Source: Arcuatula senhousia (lineage: Eukaryota; Mollusca; Bivalvia; Mytilida; Mytilidae). Taken from it: a stretch of DNA of 64,000 nucleotides. Shown here one piece after another: positions 51,511 to 63,300 of the stretch. The DNA lies in NCBI GenBank assembly GCA_963971305.1, contig CAXARO010000209.1, positions 62,001 to 126,000 of the forward strand, given 5' to 3'. Below the pieces are notes generated by a model, which made no database searches, was not told the DNA's origin, and saw only the letters and a list, made by a program, of their open reading frames with translations. Numbering within the stretch: position 1 is the first letter of the stretch; every line of letters begins with the position of its first letter. The translations under genes and the position numbers were made by a program.

Positions 51511-51678
51511 CACAGGCGCTTGGGTCCAGGATTTTATTGTTATTCATTGTTTTTAAATGAAAAAAATTCTGACCCTCGCTATAATACTATTTCCACGGAA
51601 ATAATATAGAAATGAGATGAAAATGTTTGTATACATGTTACTTACAATATAACAAAATCCTGGACCCAAACACCTGTG
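51511..51678. mobile_element. 168-bp fold-back MITE N, copy 2
   Basis: cacaggcgcttgggtccagg with ATTTT pairs with aaaatcctggacccaaacac and CTGTG. The terminal consensus CACAGGnnCTTGGnnnAnGG is shared with 46890-47091. Confidence 0.7.
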
Positions 51679-52355
51679 ATTTGTGTATGTGTGACATTGC
51701 AGTGTCTAAAACTTGAAATGCACATAATCGATATTCTTGGTGCTGGATTTGGCTTCCCTGTTAAAACATTTCTGGTTTTGAGTACCTATCGTTCAATACT
51801 TTTGGATTTTTGGTCTTCCAATGTTTGATTCTAATGCTGCTGATGGTTACTCCTTGAAATATCTAAATACAGCATATTAACCAAATCAACCGTTTTATAT
51901 CAGTTTTTGTTGTTGTATTGTATTTGCAAAATGCTACAATGATTCTGTAGATTTTTTGACAATAGTATTTTGTTGATAAGACTATAAATATGTTTGGGCT
52001 GTAAATTTCTGTTACATGCCTAGGAACAGAATCGAATAAAATAACTTGTTGAACACTTTATATAGGCGAATTTAGTAAAAAAAACTTTTACTGACAGTTA
52101 AGGATTTTTGCAGTGTTAGTGAGAATTAATGATTTTGATTACGTTGCTCGGAGTAATAACAAAATAATTTTGACTTACAATTTGTGCCTGCAAAAAATCA
52201 TTCCTAGTTCTGTGTCATCGTCTACGCCTCTAATTTTGTGTGTGGGCAGGGGATCTTTATATGGATTTCTAAAACAGATAATCAACAATTGTAATGTTTT
52301 CATGCAAATAGTTTCTATACTAATAAAACATTGACTTCGCCATTTTTACTCCTAA

Positions 52356-55291
52356 TAGTAGAGTGACGAAACGTGAAAAAGTCGTTTAGTTTTCGAGTTT
52401 AAATGACCCACCTGTCACATGGCATTTGATTGTCAAAAATGATAGATTGATTATTGAGCTTCCAAAAAATGTTTGTCGTCGCATAAAAATGTGGTGCCAT
52501 CTGACGTTAAAATGACGTTTTTCGAAGGTCCCCCCTTGGCACATACGTACCTACACCCCATCAAACCTAAAAATAAAATATTTCCGCTTATTATCTATAG
52601 AGTTCATGATCAGAAAACAAAAATATAAGGATTAATTAAGATTTTAGACGCAGTAAACAAAATAAATTTTAGTTTTTTGTAGATGTAATTTGTATCCGAA
52701 TAAGAGCCAAAAAATGCCTAAAAAATTGAAGTTTTTCTCTACTCCCACAGCGAACTTGCACTTTTTCATTCAAAAAGTTATATAGCTATGAAGTATTAAG
52801 TAAAAATGAAATAATAGCCGATTTAGATTTTAGAAAAATGCTTTTAACTTAAAGTTATAATGAATAGTTCAAGATTTTTTTTCGAGCAGATGACGTATTT
52901 TATTCGGAATATATACAGCACTTTAACGAAATCGATTAAATTCTAACTCCAAGGTCATTTGTGTTGACATTCTTTGTTACAATATTAACCTTATTTCCTT
53001 TGTAAATTATGTTTGCTAAGTTTATAGTTGTTTTTGTTAATTCATTCAATATTTACAGTCGTAAAACCAAGTATTTATGAAAAATGTAGTTTGTTTTTGA
53101 AGTTTACAAACAAAAACATGTGGGTGCGTTTGAATAGTTGGTGTGTTTGACTTTGATTATAAAAATATGAATAAGGAATGTAGCAGTGTTAAAGCTGAGT
53201 CTTTTGGTTCAAAGAGTAGAGCAAGCTTTAAAAGAAATCAAGTAAAAGAAAATTAAAACCATTTTTTGACGATTCCGTTGCCTAAAGGTAGTTTCTTATT
53301 AAAAAAAAATCTAAGTAAGGCGGCCAACAAAATTTTATAATACTGAAAAAACATAACCATAGTTTCCAAAATAATGTTTTGTATTTAGCTGGTTACTTCC
53401 AAAATCCGGAAAAAGTGAAGAGTTTGGAAAATTGCAGAAGAATATCGTTAACGAGACAATTTTTGTCTGGGGATATTTAGGTGTGAATTTCCTTCATTCA
53501 GTTGGAAAATACATGTGAAGGTGTGGGTGGGGAATAGGCCAACAGCGGCAAGCTTGTCGGTAAAGAGGGACATTAAAGAGCGCTCGGAAAACTTACATCG
53601 AGTCAGGCCGCTTTGACCACAAAGCGACTGGAATGTGTGTCCCAGGTGATTGAATTAGGGCAGTCCTGTCATAAAAAATGGATAAAATGTTCAGTTTTTC
53701 GCATGTAAAAGAACCCTGATGCAGGTCTCGATAAGAGTAGGACCCGCTGGATCCCCATGTACGAAGCTTAATTGTCCGATCAAAACCTAGCTTTCATCCA
53801 TTTTAGAAATTACAAAGGCAGTCAATTTTCAACCCAATTGGCTTTGTGTCCCCAATTCTTCCATTTCATCATCATTTCATGTTCATTTTAGGTTCATCTC
53901 TCTGATATAGCCGAAATCATGATGCTTGGAAGTAAAACAATACTAGTAGCAGACTAACTGACTGGTTTCAAACCGAGTTATTTTAAAATTCTATAGATCA
54001 TGTAGATAGCAGAAGGTTTACTATTTCATTCACTCTCGTATATCTTCCATCGACTGTTGTTCAGATTTTGCCTTTTGCACATGCTCTTAGTGGTTGTAAC
54101 TCGACATCAAGACTTTTTGTTTCAAAAAGGCCTTGTATAACGCATTGAAAACGAATCCGGATAGTTTTGAAATTCTGACTGCCTTAGCAAACGACCACCA
54201 TTCACGACGCTATTGAAAAAAGAAAGGATTTTTTGCAGTTTTATATAACCAGAGTTTCTAATATAAAACTTTGAACCTGTTATTTTTTATTTAATAATCA
54301 CTGCAGTCTTTTTAAGAGACTTGATTTGTTTATGCAGTTGTAAAAATGTTGTGTTACTAAATGTGCCTGTAAGGAACAGCTAGGATCTTTCGTGCACATG
54401 TTTGTGTCTTTATCAAAATGAGGAAAAACTGTCGCTATCACCAAGCTGTTGTTACAACTGGTGCAGTTGAGGTGCCTGAAGAATCAGATTCTCTAAAGTG
54501 TTGTTATTTCAAACCATTTCAGGGGTAATTGCTGTACTTGACACACTAATGTAGTCAGATATATATACGTGTACGAGGAAAATAGCATAGATTGGTGTGC
54601 TGCATGTTCAAAATTTCTTAAATGGGAGGAGTGTAAACCATTTGCATAACACGTGAATAGTGAAATAAACTCTTATTATACTTAATTTTAAACTATCCTA
54701 TTTTGTTTTGCCATCCTGAATGGAATATTTCAAAAAAATCTCAAGATGTATTCGATTTTTATTTTTTATGCAACTTGACCTGTGACGGAAACTCAATCAC
54801 ATCTCAAAATACGTGAATAAATATCCGTAAAATCATTTGCCATAGTGAAGCTGGGTAACACAGCTAATCATGTGAACAAAAACAAAACTTAAATGTCAAT
54901 AAAATATAAATAAAAAACTATTTTTGTATTAAAAAACAATCTTTTTTACATACAATTTTAGCAGACCGGATGTGGCGTCTGTGTGTGTCATTTGAAACAT
55001 TTTTTTTCTTGTAATAGCTTTATAGTTCTTTATATTAAGCGTTTTTAGTGTTGCTTTCATTTTGTTTCCCTATTTTAAGATTTTAACGCGTTTTTACTAT
55101 TCTGTACTTCATGGAACGTTTTCCACTCATGACCTTTGACCTTGATTTTTGACATGATGGCACCAGATATTATGGCGACGACATTCATATCCTGAAAGAA
55201 GAATGATTTTGCTTATCAAACAGCTTTTCAAAATCCATGTGACAGATGGGTCATTTAAATTTTTCAAAATTGACATTCCGTCACTCTACTA
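52356..55291. mobile_element. 2.9-kb non-autonomous element with about 190-bp TIRs
   Basis: GTAGAGTGACG at 52358 and CGTCACTCTAC ending at 55289 are the tips, each flanked by TA. Inverted similarity continues inward through 'tttaaatgaccca', 'ctgtcacatgg', 'tgtcgtcg' and 'tggtgccatc' for about 190 bp with substitutions. No open frame of 60 codons exists inside. A reversed family C copy occupies 53500-53950. TA flanks would fit a Tc1/mariner-like target, which is inferred. Confidence 0.65.
53500..53950 (-). repeat. Family C repeat, reversed, inside the TIR element
   Basis: 'ggccgctttgaccacaaagc', 'gaccctgatgcaggtctcg'-like and 'gctggatccccatgtac' blocks are the complement of 9775-10000. Confidence 0.5.
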
Positions 55292-55894
55292 TAAAGGGTG
55301 ATGCATGGAATTTCTAAGAGTTTAAAAAATGAGAAATATTGTTTAGTGTTGAATAAGATTAGCTTAACCTTAGGATTGAAAAAAAAATCTTTTTATCAGC
55401 TGGCAGAGAATTTGTCAAATTTAAAGTTGAACCCATAAAAATAAAAATTTGCTATTTTGTCAGAGAAAAGGTCATTTTTGTCATTTTGTGAAGTCTGTGT
55501 CGACCAATTTCTACTTTTATTCTAGTTCGTTAATTTTTGTTGATTAAATCACTTTTACATGGAACTAGAAACCTTAATATTCCAGGTACGACCCTGTATG
55601 AATTTCCATGAAATTTGTCTGCATGTAATGGCAACAATTGCTGCAAATCAACTGCCCACAATTTCAGAACTAATGTGTTTATAATGACTATAGCTGCATT
55701 ATATGGTACATGTAGTTTGTTTTCATGTTCTCATGGTAGAAGAAGATGTATATTCTTCAACTGTTTATAATTTTGAATTAATCCAGAAATTTTTTAAATT
55801 ATTTCCTTATTTTTTCTTTTGTGCCAGTATATTCAATCATAATTAAAGTGTTGATTTATAAAATAATGAGTCAGTAAATGTGTGTAAATTTCAT

Positions 55895-55955
55895 GACTTT
55901 TTCAGGAATTTCATGCAATTACTAAATGTAATTACATGAAATTCCTGAAAAAGTC
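55895..55955. repeat. Perfect 21-bp hairpin
   Basis: gactttttcaggaatttcat(g) and its exact inverse 'catgaaattcctgaaaaagt(c)' are separated by a 19-base partly complementary centre. Confidence 0.65.
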
Positions 55956-55959
55956 AGTT

Positions 55960-56639
55960 ATTTATATATATAAATATTTTACCACGTATGGAAAAGTACA
56001 TCACAAGTTTAAATATGGTAACAATGAAGTCACCATCATCACATATATGAAAAACTTGCCTTTGGTTCCTGGAAAGGTAATTGAATCTTTCTAATAGTAT
56101 GTTGCCTATGTATTTTACTGTCTGTAAAAAATGCAGATTTTAGGTTAATTATTACTAATAAACTGTTAATAAAGTACACAAAATATATGATGATAAATTT
56201 AATATTATGTACAATACATTCTCATGTGACTGTAATCATTCAGTAAATAGATGTCTGCTGCTTAGATGTCATAAATCGTTTTATACTAAGCACTCAAATG
56301 TAGAAGCGAAACAATTAATAAAAATTCTGCTTACAATACCACATAATAAAGATACAAGCAGAGAAATTCGCTCTTACACTGCAGACTTTATATAGCATGT
56401 CGTCGAATTCAGATAAGTCTTGAAAAACTGTAAATTGCAGCTTACCAATAAATAAACGTTAACATCTTTATCATTTTTGACAAATATTTTGACAAGAGTT
56501 CATAAAAGTCCACCAAGGGGGATAGAAAGAATTAAATAGCTGATATGGCACTCTTTGTCATCTAATGTCTATAGGTTTATGCTTAAAGATTGGAACCCAT
56601 CAAATCAAACACCTATCCGACTTTTAGACCAAGATTATA
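55960..56639. other. No gene seen
   Basis: The plus frame 56207-56395 (62 codons) is unsupported; remaining sequence is AT-rich. Confidence 0.35.
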
Positions 56640-56795
56640 GGAAAGCACTAAGATCGCAATGGAAGAGGGAGGTATGGCACCATAAAACCTGAATATGCCT
56701 GTGATAAGACAGTGTCAAATTTCTCTGGTATATCTCTTGGACATTTGAGATTGGTCCTTTAAGTTCAAGTAGTTTTGTTATTACTTTTATCTAGA
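56640..56795 (+). repeat. Family A repeat, copy 5
   Basis: 'aagatcgcaatggaagaggg' and 'aggtatggcaccataaaacc' match 4800-4840. Confidence 0.6.
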
Positions 56796-56839
56796 TTATG
56801 TTACACAGATTGTGTGACAGTTTCATAAAAAATCAACTA

Positions 56840-57115
56840 TAGATAAAGGGTTTAGGGGCTGCGTATAAGAGATTGATTCTCCCTTGTGATTCAATATCTA
56901 AGCAATGTTTATGATAGAACCCACAAAAGTCAATCTTATTGATTTTTAAATAATAGGTGTACATCTTTATCATTCATAGGTATCGTGTAAAAGTTTCTTG
57001 AAAATTCATTTAAAAAGAGAAGAAGGAGTAGTGGTTCATACCCAGAGGTGTAACAGGAGGTGGAACACCCTTATCACTATATCACCCCCATTTTGAAGTG
57101 GGGTATAATAAAAAA
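56840..57115 (+). repeat. Family P repeat, copy 1
   Basis: Similar in order to 59060-59325: 'ttctcccttgtgattcaat', an 'aggagtagtggt' block and the 'atcactatatcacccccatt' end. Confidence 0.5.
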
Positions 57116-57168
57116 GCTAAAACTGGTAAAGTCCGATAACCGAAGAAACATTTATTGACTGAAACTAC

Positions 57169-57301
57169 CTTAAGAAAATTATATGCCCAAACCTTTAAGC
57201 TGAATTCGTCGGTCCCGAAACACGATTTATCAACTTCTTCCCTCTTAACCTCTAATGGATTTCGGATGAAGTTGTGGTGTCTTTCATGATCCGAATCGTC
57301 A
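57169..57301 (-). CDS. Acidic gene, exon H
   Basis: Acceptor tgtttcag; the exon starts one base before GAC (completing TG|T, Cys). Two donors are possible: AAG|gtttgg at 57193 or AAG|gtagtt at 57169; the second adds VWAYNFLK. Encodes DDSDHERHHNFIRNPLEVKR and CFGTDEFSLK. Confidence 0.6.
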
Positions 57302-60300
57302 CTGAAACACAATTACATTGTATACTTAAGTATGTTTCCTTGTTTGAAGGATTCTTAAACTCGTGTTGATGTTGAATTGAAGAATTATAAATATATATAA
57401 TAAAATATTATAGGTGGGGTTGCCGTACGGCCGAGTCCTAGAGACTTCAATTTATAAAAAAAAACTGTTTTGTACGGGAGTCCACTGGTTGAAAAAGATG
57501 TGAAATCGCTCCATCGGAACGACGATTATACTTTTCTCGAAAATAGTAGATTCCGGGGTATTTAATGTATGACATTTATAAGGACGTTATAGGAATTTCT
57601 GTCTATAGGGAGTCATGCTATAAGCGACATGCATTACATGCTGGGGAGGGTTACCGTACGCAGTCCTAGAGACTTCAATTTATATATACATATACATATC
57701 CCGCCTTATTGCCCTTACATATAACTGACCAAAATCTTTCAATATACAATACGTTGTTGGTCACATGAAGTTCTTAAAAGTTTCTGAACACCAGAAAATA
57801 TCTATTCATTGATTTAGACAAAGGTTGATCCAAGTCATAATTTGGCATTTTTGGGTTATATTTGCTGTCTTATGATCTTCATATTTATATTGTGTTTGGC
57901 ATTTTTAATTTTTTAGTAGATTGCGTCTAGATATACGTAACGCGCGTCAGGCGTAGCAAAATTTGTTGCCTGGAAGTGTATTTTTGATTTAGATACTTGT
58001 TTACTTATGTATCTAAAATATAATTTATGGAATTGTTTTTATCCTATATTAGTTTTTTTCTTAAACATTAGAGGTCAAACATTGCTTACCAATCCCGAAG
58101 ACCACAACTGATAATGGTTTCCAAATGCTTTACAACAGACGGCATCTAAAACAGCAAAATATTTATCTACATTTTGTATGTAAATACACAGATTGCACTT
58201 CTTCGGATGTTAGAATGTACTTATATAAAAGGTTAACAGGAGGAAAAATGGCGCCAACAAACAAGCAATAGAAGTCGGATTGTTTATGCTTATTTAAAAA
58301 AAATAATAAAGGATTTTTTTAAATGTTAGACCCCCCCCCCAAATTAACAACAATAAATATTTCCAACAGATTGAACACACCGTATACATCAAAAGCTGAT
58401 ACATCAAAACCCAACGAATACGGTCAAAACCCATCGATTCTCATTTAAATAACTTTAAATAACGAAAGAAAATGAACACCGGTTGTTAGTGGGTGTTGAT
58501 ATTTCATTTTTTGTTGTTATTTGAATTAGAATCGATTGATTTTTACCGTATCCATCGGACTTTTATGTATCATTTAATATGATGAAATTTCATTCGATCA
58601 ACAATAAATTTCAACCAGTTTTATAACAAGGTAACAAGTAAATCGGAGGAAATGACAGATGTGCAAAAGAACCCAACTCTTGACATAACTCCCGTTTTAT
58701 TCATACACATGATACATGTAAAAGACTGTAACAGATACGTAGTCAAGACGTCTCAATAATATAATTATTATTTTTGCAGTTTGTTCAAATTAGTTGTTAA
58801 CTAAGAAAACTGATACATAACAGAATCCCAACATGTTTACTTTTGTCTTCACCGGAAAAAAAAAACCATGTTCCATTTAAATGCCTTACCAAAAACAAAT
58901 CTACGTTCATCTTGGTAAGTTTTGCTCATGTGAGGCAATTTATTGGTAAACACTGTCACATAAAAATAATAGTTCAAAGGCGTAAAATGATAATCTCCAA
59001 TCTAACAGCAGATCTATCATTCACGAAAATCTACATAATGTGAAAACTCCATGAAAATTAATTGAGAAGTTGAGGAGCAGTTGGGGATAAAAGATGGATA
59101 CCCCTTGTGATGTAATGGTTATAAGTCCAAGTTTTGCTACGGGAAACCCAAGAAATTCAACAGTTTAAATTTTAAAGTAAAATGGTCATAAAAAACTATT
59201 GATGGGTTTCGAAGGAGTTGTGGTACCCTTAGGTGAAACGGAAGTACGGACACACGCACGGACGGACAGACACCCCTACCACTATATATACCCCCACATT
59301 TTAAGCAGTAAGAGTATAATGAGCTTTAATATCAACATAAAAACGGGTTGATGTTAAACTTTATACTAACAATGTTTTCTACGTCACTTGGGTCAATTTG
59401 TCCTCTTTCGTTTTCTGTAGCTAAAATAACAAATAAAAAGTTATCAATGTTCATACCAGTGTATAATAATATAGACAAATAGAATACCAATAGAAAAAAA
59501 GAAATGTGAAATAAGTGTCGCATAAAGAAGTGGAAATTTAAAAACCACAATGAAAAACAACCAGCTAGCCAGTTATATTATATGACAATAAAATTATTAT
59601 TATGTTAAAACAGCAAGTGAAAATCAGTAAAAAAAAATCGCTCCTTAAAGGTTCGTGAATAAGTCAACTTCAAAATGGCTTAATTTTAGATCGATTTTTC
59701 AGTATATGTACAACAAAGACTGTATATGACATTCTCTATATATTCTTTCAGTGTCCTGTTTACAGGTATACAAAAAACATTGTTATTTTATGTATATTTC
59801 GTATTCAATTAAGAACAACTTACAAAGTATGTTTTCATCCTCATCATCGGAATCTTCTGTTGCTCTCTCTTTTGTAGTTGTAATACAACTACTATCTAAC
59901 TGAACTAAAAATGAAACAGTATATTTTTCATTTTGGACTGTATAAATAACATTCCTTTCTGAAATTATAAAATAATTCTATTCTATTGGGATTGTGATAT
60001 TCAAATTAGCTTGACAAAATTGATGAACACGTGAATTACGAAATAAATAAGGAATATACCATCGACGTCTTCATCCTCTTCTTCGTCATTTGTTGGTTTG
60101 TTCACTTCTTGTTCCACTTCGTTCATTCTGGAAAACATTTAATAATCATACAGATGCATATGTATTAAAATAAATTCTCTCTTTTCCACTTTCTTTTAAC
60201 AATACTAGGACACATGGTTTATAGTCAATAAAATAATTTTTTATGGTTTTACACTGTGCAAGTTCAAAAACAATTGTTGATTTGTTAACCATATCGCTCA

Positions 60301-63300
60301 TTTTGTTACGCCAAAGAAAAAATGAGTTTACATGGAATATACATTAAAAATCCAGGAATATCAGACAAAAGACAGAACACTGGATACTAAATACCTTGAG
60401 TTTATAGTTTTACAAATGTTAGGAAATTACAAAAAACATTGAATATCTGAGAAATTGTCACGACTATACGTTAAAACAATATACCTTTGTGTCTTTCTAG
60501 GAAGTTGGTAGATGAAACTTGACATTCTTTTCTAATTTTAAAACAAAAACAAGTAATAAGATAACGATAAGAAAACGCTTTTAAGATCAAGAATACATAC
60601 ATTGTACTTACAAAGCTTTTCATTTGAAAAAAAAAGAAAAACAAGAGTTAAAACTGATTGAAAACACTTAAAGGGGGATAACTCTTCAAGGATGATCTAA
60701 CAATTGTCACCCAGGAATCATATTTGTTTATCTCAATAAGCTGAACAATTTTGCAATGCTAACTTTTCCTCTAGTATTTACAATTTTCAAGATAAAGTCC
60801 ATAAACTGTGAAAGTGGTCAATTTTGATGACTAAGGGGAAATAACTCCTATAAGGAGTCATCCCACAACTTTGGCTCAATGGAGAGTTTTGATGAGCATT
60901 TGATGCTGAAGATGGAAGGTTGCTTCGGATTTTCTCTATCTCTTATACTTTTTGAGCTATAAGCTAAAAACTATGGTCTGACCCCCTGTTCTGTTTTTTG
61001 TAACGGCAGCAATGTTTGTTGGTCGACATTCACAAATTTCACAAACTTGGTAAAGGACATCCTAAAGATCAAGTGTACAAAGTTTCAAAGCAATCCCATC
61101 AGTGGTTTTAGAGAAGAAGATGTTTGAAGAAAAGTTAACGGACGGACGACGGACGCTTAATGATGACAATAGCTCACATGACCCTTCAGGTCAGGTGAGC
61201 TAAATATTTTATCTGAAATATATAATTATTATCTTATAAAGAGAAACTATGACAAAAAGTCATGATTATGGTCTAATATAGCATGGGTCGACATCACAAT
61301 TATCTCAAAGCTATAATTGGTTTACAAATGCAAAACATACAAATGACAATTTACATTGACGCCTTAGAAAATATGTAACGCCTTTGCTTTTCGTATTTTC
61401 AAGTGTCGATGGCTAGAAAAACTTTTTTTACACTGCTGTTACAGTGGCGGATCTAGAGGGGTTATTCAGAGTTTAGAACTCATTTCTTTCTATACTTTTA
61501 ACTTTACTCTAAAAATTTGCTTATTTCATTTACATTTTCGGCAAAATTGGTTTGGAATCCCTTCCTTATTAACCTATTGTCCTCCTTGGGCTGAAGGACA
61601 CCCACCCTTAACCCTGCTTTCTAAAATTTCTGTATCTGACACTGTTACAACATCACGTTTAAGTATTAAATATATACAGTATCATGAAATTGTAAAACGT
61701 GATCTGTTGTATGTGCATATGTTTTATCGGGCTTTTGTCTAATCATTATTTTTTTAAAATTTGGACTACAGTGTCATATACAATTCCACGTTTTTGAGAT
61801 CTTTTAAACATATTTGGACTTTTATATATATTATTTATGGTTGCATTTCAGTTGAAACCTGATTCGATAAGGCGTTATTTAAATCCAATCAAATTCTTTT
61901 GATATTATAAAAGTATGCAAGACAATGAACCAAATTTTCTGTACAAGCAATTAATGCAACTAATAATATTCTTAAATTAATTCATTTTCATTAACAATAT
62001 CATTCATTACACCAATGTCGGTAAAATATCCTGCTAATTACTTCTACTAATAAATGATTATAAATATATATATACCTGCTTTGGGTTTTCTCTCAAAGCA
62101 TAGCTTCTTTGGTCACTCTCACTCTTTTTTCTGCAATATAAGTGTTAAAGTAGTAAATTTGCTATTAAGAGCCAATCTGCCAGAAACCATGCAGTTTTGT
62201 TCCAAACCAATATCTTCATATCAATTTAAGGGATGGTTTAACTAAAAGACCTTCATGAAAGACTTATTGAGGCAAAATATTTTTCCGGGAAATTCAATAT
62301 GGCCAACCTACAGGGTTTATCAGTATTCGTGGGTGTCTTTACAAAATCAGCTTGAATAATTTCAAAACATCATGTACTTCAAAGTTTCTTTTGGTTCATT
62401 TATATTATAATTATCAAAAATTTAACAGTAAATATTCAAAATAGATGGTTTTTAATAAATCAATTACACTATAACCTGTATAACAGACTTAGTATTTCCT
62501 AAAAATTAGGGTCAAAGTCGAAAAATATAATAATCTTTATTTTTTTATTTCGTAGAAAGACGAACAGAAGGGTACATAGCACGACAAAGTACTTGTGATA
62601 TTAATGAAAAAAATCATGTTACTACTGAGTATGATTGTGTTGTGGTGCCAACACGAGAATCTTTGCACACATTTTTCCTTTTATTTCAAGGTGCCCTCAT
62701 ATAAGATATGAACGAAATCGGCCAAGCCATTTCTAAGATATAGCAGTTACAAGTTTTGGCTTTTTTAGTAACGGCCGCCATTTTCAATCGGAAGTCGGAA
62801 AAAAAAAATCCGAAAGAAGTGGCATACTCGTAGGACCCTGATCTACCTGCTTATCAAATTTCTTTGAAATCAAACGACGTTTTAATGTTTGCGTTTTTTT
62901 GGGTCGTTTTCGGAAGGCGGTCATCTTGAAAATTTCGAAACCAATATTTAAAAACTTTAAAACTTGATAGTATCAGAATGCTCGAACGTACGAACATTTG
63001 TTGGTAAAAAAATTCGGAATCTTTTTATATGAACAATAAAAAAAGAAGAATAATAATAATACAGTTACGGATAGGTAGAAAATTTCCTATATGTTTAATG
63101 CAAACCCACACCATTTCAAAACAATATAACCAAGCCGGCCAATGGCCGATTTTCATGAAATAAAAACCAACAAAAATAAAAATAAATGAATCTTATTTCT
63201 TTAATTTTGAGCAAAATCGTAACCTCGCTGCTTTTTAAGATATTGCAAGTTGAACTCAAGTGAACATTTTACGAATCAAATTCCCGTTTAAATCAATGCA

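Noticed and set aside
57930..57970. Fifth hammerhead
   Set aside because: Only stem III and the 3' strand of stem I remain; CUGAUGA and stem II are absent.
60600..60620. Four-base microexon CTTT with a good donor gtaagt on the minus strand
   Set aside because: Inserting it breaks the frame between exons B and C, and its acceptor is not distinctive.
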